Assembly (NCBI RefSeq): GCF_900187615.1
Contig: NZ_FYDO01000011.1
Coordinates: forward strand, 62,001-126,000
Length of the DNA stretch: 64,000 nucleotides
DNA from: Pseudomonas sp. Irchel s3f7
Lineage (GTDB): Bacteria > Pseudomonadota > Gammaproteobacteria > Pseudomonadales > Pseudomonadaceae
Direction: 5' to 3'
The notes under the pieces were generated by a model that was not told the origin of the DNA, searched no databases, and saw only the letters and a list, made by a program, of their open reading frames with translations. Shown here piece after piece: positions 18,324 through 26,158 of this stretch. A program made the translations under genes and the position numbers. Every line of letters starts with the position of its first letter. Position 1 is the stretch's first letter.

Positions 18324-21110
18324 TCAGTTTTCGGTCAGCGGCAACACCTCGAGGATAGATTCGAAATAAGGCTCATAGTTTGTGGACAGATCGCCCTGCG
18401 TAAAACTGGCTCCGTAGGGGTCATTGATTAATGTGCGCCCTCGATCAACCGGCGTCTGCAAGAACTGCTTCCACTCCTGCGTATTGCTCAACCGCACCTG
18501 CTTGTCAAAAGTGGCCTGAACGCAGGCATCCATCTGCTTTTCAACTTGATGTTTGCGCGCGATGAACGAAGCGACCTGGTCCTCATCAACGGACCCCTGC
18601 AGAAAGGGATAATGGATGCTCAGATCAGTATTACCGGCATGTTTCAGACGCTGGTTGACGCAACCGAACAATCGATCAAGGCGCCCGACCCGCTGCTCAT
18701 TGTCACCGGGTGACCCAGCCAGCCCGTAGTGATGAATCTGATGACACTGCATGTGCAGATTGACTCCCTCCTGGAGCACAGAAGTAGACACCAGCACATT
18801 GGGATAGAACGGACTGTTGAAGCCAAGGATCAACCGCTGCCGACTATGACTATTCTCTCCACTGGCATACAAGCCCGGGCTGGTGAGACCTTTAAGAATT
18901 CGCCACTCATGATCCCAGTGATTGAGACCGTGATCAATGATCTTGCCGCACAGCTGATCGAAGGTTTCAAGCGCAGCAATGAAGTAGCGCAGCATCAACG
19001 ACCCGTCAATCCTGCCGCTCACCCACTGATAAAAACTCCGGTAATTGCCATGCACATTCCTGTCGCGCCTACCGCGTCGGAACTCAACAAACCACCCATA
19101 AAGCTCGACAATCACCGGGCTCGCATGCAGGAAGCCAGCTTTGAGATAATTGCCAAAATTTTCCGCAACCGCCTTATCCGACTCAGCCCAACACTTGAGT
19201 TTTTGTCGAAGCAAATCGGGTAACCGGGGTACCAGAAGCGACCAAACGCTAAACATGGGTTGATCGAACTTGCCGTCCGGCTGTACACGATCACCGATCG
19301 CCAGCTTTAGCTGTTCCTGATTGCCCCAATGTTGAAAACGAGCGAATTTAGCGGCATTGGCATAGTCCGCCCTCTTCGCATCTGCCTGAGTGTAATAGCC
19401 GGTATAACCCGCCTCCAGATAGTCAGATGCAGGCTCCAGAAACAATGAAAATACACTTTCTGGCTTGCTGAAGCGCAAACGTGAATTGACACAGTCGATC
19501 TGGCCACCCAGCTCCTTTTTAACCACGAACAGTTCAGCAATACGCGATGCCAGTTGGCCGCCATGCTCGTCGCTGTCCTCGTCGTCGCCAACAATGTCCG
19601 CAGCCTCGTCCGTGACAAACGCATGATCAAGTCCGGAAATGAGCTGATCATAAGACGCCCGCGACCAGCCAGTCTTGCGCCAAACGCCCACCCGAGGGTC
19701 ATTTAAGGGTATGCCCCAGGCCTGAACAATTATGCCTGCCAGTAACTCGTCATAACGCTCATTGACCCGTTGAGTCAGTTCGCGGACCGAGGGAATACGC
19801 CGCACAAAAATCAAATGCTTATGGTCATGCAGCATCTTGTCCTGACCATACAGGTCCTCGGGCACACACTGATCAATCAACGCACCGTATTTGGGGTGGT
19901 CGGGAAAGGTACCAAACTGCTTGCGGTAATCCCCCGTCAGCTCGCGTAGAAGCTCTGTATCACTGGCCGTGGAAAAGTCCTCGGCAGCTTTGTCCACAAT
20001 TTCTATAACCTCGTCATCATCGCTGCTCTGAGCCAAAACCGGGAGATGGCCCATCGACTCAAAGCCCTCAAGATAACCATACATAAGGCTCTTGTTTTCT
20101 TTCTGCTTGCGCAGATCCGCCACCAGCCTTTTCTGATAAAGCGCGAAGAACATCTCCGCATTCGGCCGCCCCTCAAAGCCAGCGGGTATGGCTTTCTCAT
20201 GCCGATAGTGGCGCTTACTGTACAACCCCCCAGCGCCTTCCATCAGCCGCAGTCGTCTAAGGGCATACTTCTCCAACAATGCTTTGGTTCTAGCCGAGCC
20301 ACTGAGCGCTGCCAGCTCGCCTTCGGGGTCAATCTCAGTGAAGTAGCTGAGAATACTCTGCACATCGATCAACCGAGAGTGACTCGGAGTTGCCGTCAGC
20401 AGTAAATTCTTCGCCCCCAGTCGATGTCCTTCGGCACCAAAAAGTGCACGCGCAGCACTGACCCGCTGGGACCCACCATTCAAATTCCGCAGGTAATGCG
20501 CCTCATCGACGATGATCAGATCGAAGCCGGACTCACCCAGCTTGTTTTTGAGCCGCTGATGAATGATCCCGGCTGCAACTTTGGCCGCACCCGCTCCATC
20601 GGACTTGTCCTTTTTCGCCACCAGCCCACTGAGGGAATGAATGGTCGTCAGGTATAAATGCCCGGTTCCCCGCTCAACCTCATTCACCAGATCATCCAGT
20701 CGATAACATTCTTGTACCGAGGGCACCGGTCTACCGTCGACACTGCTTTTCACACTGTGGTCGGCCTCGCGGTAATGCTCACGTACAAAAGTTTCGAATT
20801 CACGTCGCCAATGCCGGCAAATATCCCGGCCTGGGGCCATGACCAACACACGCGCTTGCGGCTTCAACTTCCACAACAAAGCCGCCACACCAAGCGCCTG
20901 AAAGGTCTTCCCCATGCCGACCTCATCGGCCAGCAGTGCAACGCCATTGGCAGCAAGCAAGTTCCATAGGTAAGCCACGCCTTCGGTTTGTTTGGCCGCC
21001 ATCGATTCACGATTATCCGGCGCATAATGCCAAGCGGGGTCATTGCGCTCAAAGTTGATCCAGTGCGAGACACGCTGCGGGTCTAACCCGCCCCAGGTTG
21101 GCGAACTCAT
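18324..21110 (-). CDS. SNF2-family DNA helicase/translocase of a three-gene module
   Basis: 928 residues counted from the ATG at 21110, which gives an ATGA overlap with the PLD gene; an upstream ATG at 21122 is possible. The SF2/SNF2 core is clear: motif I ADEVGMGKT (61-69), motif II VDEAH (Asp202), motif III TATPSHS, motif V-like TSVLQEGVNLH, and motif VI NEQRVGRLDRLF near residue 800. Such enzymes translocate on double-stranded DNA without necessarily unwinding it. SNF2 helicases with phospholipase D partners recur in antiviral loci such as DISARM, although this trio is not DISARM (no DUF1998 protein or methylase). It is the last gene of its operon. Confidence 0.88.
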   Translation of the reverse strand: MSSPTWGGLDPQRVSHWINFERNDPAWHYAPDNRESMAAKQTEGVAYLWNLLAANGVALLADEVGMGKTFQALGVAALLWKLKPQARVLVMAPGRDICRHWRREFETFVREHYREADHSVKSSVDGRPVPSVQECYRLDDLVNEVERGTGHLYLTTIHSLSGLVAKKDKSDGAGAAKVAAGIIHQRLKNKLGESGFDLIIVDEAHYLRNLNGGSQRVSAARALFGAEGHRLGAKNLLLTATPSHSRLIDVQSILSYFTEIDPEGELAALSGSARTKALLEKYALRRLRLMEGAGGLYSKRHYRHEKAIPAGFEGRPNAEMFFALYQKRLVADLRKQKENKSLMYGYLEGFESMGHLPVLAQSSDDDEVIEIVDKAAEDFSTASDTELLRELTGDYRKQFGTFPDHPKYGALIDQCVPEDLYGQDKMLHDHKHLIFVRRIPSVRELTQRVNERYDELLAGIIVQAWGIPLNDPRVGVWRKTGWSRASYDQLISGLDHAFVTDEAADIVGDDEDSDEHGGQLASRIAELFVVKKELGGQIDCVNSRLRFSKPESVFSLFLEPASDYLEAGYTGYYTQADAKRADYANAAKFARFQHWGNQEQLKLAIGDRVQPDGKFDQPMFSVWSLLVPRLPDLLRQKLKCWAESDKAVAENFGNYLKAGFLHASPVIVELYGWFVEFRRGRRDRNVHGNYRSFYQWVSGRIDGSLMLRYFIAALETFDQLCGKIIDHGLNHWDHEWRILKGLTSPGLYASGENSHSRQRLILGFNSPFYPNVLVSTSVLQEGVNLHMQCHQIHHYGLAGSPGDNEQRVGRLDRLFGCVNQRLKHAGNTDLSIHYPFLQGSVDEDQVASFIARKHQVEKQMDACVQATFDKQVRLSNTQEWKQFLQTPVDRGRTLINDPYGASFTQGDLSTNYEPYFESILEVLPLTEN

Positions 21111-23050
21111 TGTGTGCCCCACTTGCCACTGATTAGCTGATACTCCTGCTGCAAGCGCTGACGATAAGCATCGTTGGCGCCAGCCGGTAATTCAGGCTCC
21201 GTAATAAACAATGCCCGCCATCGCGACAGCGGCACGGACTGCCCATTTTTGGGTAAGCGTTGACGAATACGAACTGCCAATTCACACAGGCCATTAACTT
21301 CCTGAGCCAGAAACCAGCTGAACACATCGGCGCCGTTTTTTCCGATACGTTCAGCCGCTTTCCCTACCAACTCCTCCAGGCAGCCCGGCCGACTAAAGAC
21401 CCAGCGTTCGAGCGTATGAATGTGCTCAATCTCATGAAGTCGCGCGGCATACTGGTAGCTGGCAGAAAACAGCCGGAAGTAGCTGATCTCGCCTGAATCT
21501 CCCACAGCTTGCATCGTATTGCTCCCATCCCAGGTCGCCCCGTCCAAAAGCAGCTCGCCGCTCTCGGTTTCTCGCACCCGGTAGCTTGCATCTTCCAGCG
21601 AAGGTTCGTTACCGGCATACGTCATGGCGTCAAACAGACTTTTTAAATCATCGTACTGCTGGGCGCGTCGATGCTGCGTGTGGGTTTCGATCAGCATGCC
21701 AACGTGGCAAAGCTTGTCCCCCCTAAACACTCTGAAGCAGTGGTCGGTGAGTAGTGCGCGCACTGTACCTATGGGCAGATCAGAGATCTGGAGGGCTTTT
21801 TTCTGCGGCATCCAGTGCAGAGGAAGTGGCTTTTCATGGTCAGGCAAGCGCAGGGTAAAGTCCTGCTCCGGCGAGCAAGCTGCATGCCACTGACCTTTAA
21901 AACAGTAGGTCTGGCTGGCCCAGTCAAACGTTACGGCAATATCAAACGGCAGGGGTTCAGGCGCCACAAGCGCCTCGGCTGCCAATTGTTCATCCGTAGC
22001 AAACAGGCCGTCATGTGCATCCAGCACCTTACCCAACAGCGGATCAATCGGACTGTTGTCAGCAATAATAAAGCCCGCTTCGATGTTGTTGTGGCGCCCG
22101 TCAGCCTGCCCGCCGACTCGTGCATTGGCCCCCGCATGGGTAAAGTTCCAGGAACCGATCGCCAGGTGCCTGGAAGTCTTCCAGAGTTTGGCGTGGCACA
22201 TGGACATCCGCTCATCCAGCGCGCGCGGGTTCTGGCACAGAATCAGTTCTTTGTCCTTGAACAGTTGCCCCAGCGCGTCACTCCACTGGGTCCGCAGGTA
22301 CTGCCCATCCACTCGGTCCGCCACCAAGCTGACCTTCAGCTGGGGCTGGTTGAAGTTCTGTTTCAGATCACGAATAAACCCTGCAAGGTCTTTGGGAAAA
22401 TACGGCGACCACACCGCCAGACGCTGCAACGATTTACCACCGAATAGTTGGCTGATGAATGCCTCACTCTGGAAGCTGTGGCAGAAATGCACGGGAGACT
22501 CGCTTCGAGCAAAAACTCTACGTTTTTCTAAGGGGCACTCCTCGCCCACATTGGCAAAAACAGCCTGAAAAAACGCTTTCAACGACTGGTAAAGCGCCAG
22601 GGTTTCCACCGATACAAAATGAAAGACTTCCTGATTGCGCCCCCAGCCACTGAGCGTCAGGTTGGCACTGCCCGCACCCAACACGCGGCCATATTCCCCC
22701 TCCAGATAAATCACTTTGGCATGGAAAAGGCTGTCTTCGGTGATCCCCAGGCGAGTCAGCTCAACCTTGTTGCCCGGCGATACTCCATATACCGGTATCG
22801 AAGTGCGCTTGTTCTGATCGGCACCAATAAAGCGCCGATCGCAAAACACCCGAAAGTCAATGCCGCTATCATTCAGCACCAACTGCAAGGCCTCATAATC
22901 CATACGCGTGCGTGGGATCTCTGCCCCCAGTATTGTGGGCAGCAGGTAGGTTTCGATAAATTCGATATCAATATTGAAGCTTGTCAGCCACACCCGCTTC
23001 AGCTTGCCGCAGACTTTGATCTGTTCGGCAAAGGCATTCAGCAGTTTCAT
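21107..23050 (-). CDS. Phospholipase D-superfamily protein, probable nuclease
   Basis: 647 residues with two PLD half-sites. The first is H110-x-K112 in FHAKVIYL, followed by GAGSANLT; the second is H286-x-K288 in CHAKLW, followed by GSWNFTHAG. The HxK plus downstream (S/G)xxN pattern forms a single active site in PLD-type nucleases and restriction enzymes such as BfiI and DrmC. No signal peptide or membrane segment is visible, so it is cytosolic, which argues for a nucleic-acid rather than lipid substrate. About 300 residues after the PLD core are unrecognised. It starts with ATGA overlap on the upstream gene and overlaps the helicase gene, so the three products are translationally coupled. 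Confidence 0.82.
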   Translation of the reverse strand: MKLLNAFAEQIKVCGKLKRVWLTSFNIDIEFIETYLLPTILGAEIPRTRMDYEALQLVLNDSGIDFRVFCDRRFIGADQNKRTSIPVYGVSPGNKVELTRLGITEDSLFHAKVIYLEGEYGRVLGAGSANLTLSGWGRNQEVFHFVSVETLALYQSLKAFFQAVFANVGEECPLEKRRVFARSESPVHFCHSFQSEAFISQLFGGKSLQRLAVWSPYFPKDLAGFIRDLKQNFNQPQLKVSLVADRVDGQYLRTQWSDALGQLFKDKELILCQNPRALDERMSMCHAKLWKTSRHLAIGSWNFTHAGANARVGGQADGRHNNIEAGFIIADNSPIDPLLGKVLDAHDGLFATDEQLAAEALVAPEPLPFDIAVTFDWASQTYCFKGQWHAACSPEQDFTLRLPDHEKPLPLHWMPQKKALQISDLPIGTVRALLTDHCFRVFRGDKLCHVGMLIETHTQHRRAQQYDDLKSLFDAMTYAGNEPSLEDASYRVRETESGELLLDGATWDGSNTMQAVGDSGEISYFRLFSASYQYAARLHEIEHIHTLERWVFSRPGCLEELVGKAAERIGKNGADVFSWFLAQEVNGLCELAVRIRQRLPKNGQSVPLSRWRALFITEPELPAGANDAYRQRLQQEYQLISGKWGTQ

Positions 23051-24429
23051 GGCTGCCCCCCCCGGTAACCAGCCACCAGATTTCGGAACTGCGGGATGTA
23101 ATAATTATTCACCCAACGCCCGGCTGGCCATTTTTCAGCGGTCGGTAAAGTCGTAGTGCGGGCATTGACTTTAATCCGCTCAAAATCCTGCGCTTGCACC
23201 CAAGGCTGCTGCCCACGACCACGCATCACCCCTGCGTGATAATCGAGCAACCCGCGCAATTGCTCGGCAAAACTTCCTGTACGGGACAGCTTCAGTAAAT
23301 ATCCCAGGCGTTTTTGGCCGGTGCCGGTCAACACGGAAGTCAGCGACGGCAGTTCTTCTATCTGGCTAGCAGCGGTTGCCAGGGTATTGGCATTACGACC
23401 AAGCGCCTGCCAGTGGGCCTCGATCTGCGAAATACTCTGATTCTTGGCATGACGCGCCAAGGTAAACATCAAATCGGCTTCCGCCAGCAGAGGCTCCAGA
23501 GTTTGTACGTGAAGCAGTTTTCGCTGCTCCACGGGATCGCAACAGTGCTGACGACCCAAAGAAAACAATTGTTGTATGGGCAAAGGTAACTCGGGCGACT
23601 GCTGCGCCTGTTTATCGAGCACACTCAACAGAGCACCCGCAGCGCCGCTAGCCAAGCCGGTAATATCCAGCCAGAAATCACGGGTATCCGCACCCACTTG
23701 GCTTGGGCTTGGTAGCGCCTTGCGGTAGGCATCCAGCAGGCTGACCGGCAAGTCATCGAAGGAGAACGTAGACTTGCGCCGATAGCCTTGCAGCAACTCC
23801 ATCAGATGCGCCTTGGCTTCCTTGTACAAAGCTGCCAGTCGTTCACAGCCTTGGATCAGCAGGTGGCTTTTGTCCCACAGCTTGGCCGCTTCGGGCTGAT
23901 GGTGGTAGTTGTAGGTCGCGTTGAAAAAGCCCATTTCCATAAAGGGGGTCTTGTAACGCCCACTCACGCCTAGCCCCAACTGGCGTAAGAGTAGGTAGCC
24001 TGCTTTTTTGTGGGTAAATTGAAGCTTTGGATTGCCTTGTGCCTCTAGCCGGGCACGGGCCTTACTGGCCCCCAGAATACCCAGGCTTTCCACCCCTGCA
24101 TTGGCAGGTGCAGCGACCATTGCATAGGTAAAAAGGTTTTCCAGGTAGACCAAACAAGCTTGACGTAACGCCAGACTGTGTTTATCGCCTACCTCTTCGA
24201 CCAGCGCCTTGCTGGGTTGCACGGCATCGTCGTCGCACAAGTCGCGAATCAACGTATGGTGCAGCAGGTTGAGGGTGTAATTGCGCACGTCGTTGGAAAT
24301 GGAATTGACCCGGTTGCGGAAGATCTGCTGGCCAAAGGCCGACCAGATCACCAGCACGCCTAGAGGGTCGATATAGCTGTCGCCGCTCAGCTCGTCATCG
24401 TATTCAGTCAGAAACCGGTTTAACTGCAT
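23047..24429 (-). CDS. Unknown protein, first gene of the PLD/SNF2 module
   Basis: I do not recognise this 460-residue protein. It is soluble, mostly helical, with no P-loop, nuclease or zinc motif that I can see. The N-terminal 130 residues include IDPLGVLVIWSAFGQQIF and look globular. It is the promoter-proximal gene of the minus-strand trio, and its stop overlaps the PLD start by ATGA. The first position and lack of enzyme motifs fit a sensor or specificity subunit, but that is a guess. Upstream lies about 0.9 kb without a convincing gene, so the operon promoter should be just right of 24429. Confidence 0.7.
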   Translation of the reverse strand: MQLNRFLTEYDDELSGDSYIDPLGVLVIWSAFGQQIFRNRVNSISNDVRNYTLNLLHHTLIRDLCDDDAVQPSKALVEEVGDKHSLALRQACLVYLENLFTYAMVAAPANAGVESLGILGASKARARLEAQGNPKLQFTHKKAGYLLLRQLGLGVSGRYKTPFMEMGFFNATYNYHHQPEAAKLWDKSHLLIQGCERLAALYKEAKAHLMELLQGYRRKSTFSFDDLPVSLLDAYRKALPSPSQVGADTRDFWLDITGLASGAAGALLSVLDKQAQQSPELPLPIQQLFSLGRQHCCDPVEQRKLLHVQTLEPLLAEADLMFTLARHAKNQSISQIEAHWQALGRNANTLATAASQIEELPSLTSVLTGTGQKRLGYLLKLSRTGSFAEQLRGLLDYHAGVMRGRGQQPWVQAQDFERIKVNARTTTLPTAEKWPAGRWVNNYYIPQFRNLVAGYRGGQP

Positions 24430-25298
24430 TGCATTCCCTTGTTTGAAGCTGGCCCGTTATATCCCCCACATCCCGTCAAGAAAATTTTCCAGCGCATCTC
24501 AAGCGGAGCCACTTGAGTGATGTGGGGTAAGCGACTTGAGCCTTCGGCTCAACACGAACGATGGGATGAAATATCTTCGATATACCAAAGGCATAAAGCC
24601 GCCACGGCCACCATGACTACACGCGGAGCCATTAGCTGAGCAGTGCTGGCGTCATCCCAAAATTTTAATAATGTCGAAAAATCCACATTTCAGCCTTCAA
24701 GTTAGCTTTTATGAGCTATCAACGCTTACGCAGGAAGAAACGCAGGACATCCCGGCAAGCTTGTTCCAACGATGTTTTTTAGGAATGTCTGGATGCCTGA
24801 TCCTTAAGCAGGATGCTAAGGATATGCAGCGTAGAGATGGGCGCTCAGAGAAGAAACGTCATCCTTGCGAGGCAAATATCTATTCATGTCCTTTTGCCAG
24901 CACGATACGCTTCATCCCTCCGTACGGCAAAGCCATATGCGAACGTCAGCCGACCAAGCGTGTCGCTTAGTTAAGCACATGAAAACGACAATCCGACTCT
25001 GAGGATCCTCATGCCCAGGGCGCGAATCACGTGAAGTCGAGCTCAGCCCCCATTCAACATCTCTCGAACACTTCTGTCTGCGCACTCAGCCCTATCAGTC
25101 CAAGCGAGAGTATTGTTCGCGATTTTCAGAGCAACGATTAACTGATCAAGAACGGACAGCTCTGCGTAAACGTCCGTTCGGCCTGAAGGTCTGACTGGAC
25201 GCATTGACGTGCTGCTTGTGCCTTCCGGGACAAACTCTGGCCTTTGTATCAGCCGAAGATTCCACCCAGAGCCAGTCGTTTTGTAGGGGTAAAAACGA
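24430..25298. other. Island edge without a convincing gene
   Basis: About 870 bp between the PLD/SNF2 operon and the tRNA-Pro terminator. One 99-codon plus-strand frame at 24671-24970 (starting MSKNPHFSLQ) has no clear ribosome site or recognisable motif, and two overlapping minus frames at 25043-25451 run into the tRNA, so none is called. A small perfect hairpin (TTGAGCC/GGCTCAA, loop TTC) lies near 24536-24552 without a T tract. The stretch is the usual place for decayed island ends; no integrase or direct repeat of the tRNA 3' end is visible in the window. Confidence 0.4.
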
Positions 25299-25300
25299 CA

Positions 25301-25340
25301 AAAATAAAAAAGGGGTCGCGAGATAAAATCTCGCAACCCC
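25301..25340 (-). terminator. Rho-independent terminator of tRNA-Pro
   Basis: On the minus strand a 13-bp stem (GGGGTTGCGAGAT against ATCTCGCGACCCC, one G-U) with a tiny AT loop is followed by TTTTTTATTTTT. It lies 11 bp after the tRNA CCA end. Confidence 0.85.
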
Positions 25341-25350
25341 TTGAATTATA

Positions 25351-25427
25351 TGGTCGGGACGGAGTGATTCGAACACTCGACCCCTAGCACCCCATGCTAG
25401 TGCGCTACCGGACTGCGCTACGCCCCG
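25351..25427 (-). tRNA. tRNA-Pro (anticodon GGG)
   Basis: A 77-nt cloverleaf ending in an encoded CCA. The acceptor arms CGGGGCG and CGTCCCG pair with one G-U. The anticodon arm is CTAGC-ATGGGGT-GCTAG, placing GGG at positions 34-36 (reads CCC and CCU). The T-arm carries GTTCGAATC. In Pseudomonas this gene follows ihfA and merR and is a frequent integration site; here the accessory island begins right behind its terminator. Confidence 0.93.
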
Positions 25428-25515
25428 ACTAGGCGTGAAACCGTCCTTCACCTCGAAGGACGCTCAAGAATATATCGCAAGCTTTTGAAAACTGGAAGTA
25501 TTTAAAAGCAGGAAA

Positions 25516-25872
25516 TTATTTCTTGAGAACCACCAGAACATCTTCCAACTCAGCGATCATCTGGCGAATCATTTGCTTGTATTGCGTGGTGTCGTCTTTG
25601 GCTTCATCGCCGGACAAACGCAAGCGTGCGCCGCCGATGGTGAACCCTTGATCGTAAAGAAGCGCGCGGATCTGCCGGATCATCAGCACATCCTGGCGCT
25701 GATAATACCGGCGATTGCCGCGGCGTTTGACGGGGTTGAGTTGAGGAAACTCCTGCTCCCAATAGCGCAGCACATGCGGTTTGACCGCACAAAGCTCGCT
25801 GACTTCACCAATGGTGAAGTAGCGTTTGCCTGGGATGACGGGTAGCTCGTCGTTATGACTTGGTTCCAGCAT
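25516..25872 (-). CDS. MerR-family transcriptional regulator downstream of ihfA
   Basis: 118 residues from the ATG at 25872 (MLEPSHN), overlapping the ihfA stop by 20 bp; an in-frame ATG at 25881 is an alternative. The winged-helix MerR domain begins with [11 protein letters not shown] and continues with [11 protein letters not shown] and [10 protein letters not shown]. The C-terminal helix ([14 protein letters not shown]) is a short dimerisation coil. There are no Cys residues placed for metal sensing, so it is not a classical metal regulator. The gene is constant behind ihfA in pseudomonads, but its regulon is not well established. It is probably cotranscribed with the pheST-ihfA operon. 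Confidence 0.88.
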   Translation of the reverse strand: MLEPSHNDELPVIPGKRYFTIGEVSELCAVKPHVLRYWEQEFPQLNPVKRRGNRRYYQRQDVLMIRQIRALLYDQGFTIGGARLRLSGDEAKDDTTQYKQMIRQMIAELEDVLVVLKK

Positions 25873-26155
25873 AAGCCTCAACTCGGGCCTTCAACTTCTG
25901 CCCTGGACGAAAGGTGACCACACGGCGAGCCGTGATCGGGATTTCTTCTCCCGTTTTCGGATTGCGGCCAGGCCGCTGGCGTTTGTCCCGAAGGTCGAAA
26001 TTGCCGAAACCGGACAATTTGACTTGTTCGTTGTCTTCAAGAGCGTGCCTGATTTCCTCGAAAAACAGCTCAACCAATTCCTTGGCTTCCCGTTTGTTCA
26101 GGCCCAACTCTTCATACAGACGTTCCGCCATCTCAGCTTTCGTCAAAGCCCCCAT
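25853..26155 (-). CDS. ihfA: Integration host factor alpha subunit
   Basis: 100 residues, the usual length. It begins [19 protein letters not shown] and contains the DNA-bending arm with [10 protein letters not shown] and the conserved Pro that intercalates into the minor groove, then [16 protein letters not shown]-alpha pairs with IHF-beta to bend DNA by about 180 degrees in recombination, sigma-54 promoters and phage integration. The start lies 3 bp after the pheT stop, so it is in the pheST operon as in other gamma-proteobacteria. Its location next to a tRNA used by islands is coincidental gene order. Confidence 0.97.
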   Translation of the reverse strand: MGALTKAEMAERLYEELGLNKREAKELVELFFEEIRHALEDNEQVKLSGFGNFDLRDKRQRPGRNPKTGEEIPITARRVVTFRPGQKLKARVEAYAGTKS

Positions 26156-26158
26156 ACG

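Noticed and set aside
18324..24429. DISARM system
   Set aside because: SNF2 and PLD genes are present but no DUF1998 helicase-associated protein or methyltransferase, and the third gene is unrelated.
24671..24970. 99-codon plus-strand ORF
   Set aside because: No ribosome site, no recognisable motif; likely chance in the island edge.
1..25300. Second tRNA-Pro 3' repeat as island boundary
   Set aside because: No copy of the tRNA 3' end seen in this part of the window by eye.
25043..25451. Minus-strand ORFs across tRNA-Pro
   Set aside because: They run through the tRNA and its terminator, so they are artefacts.
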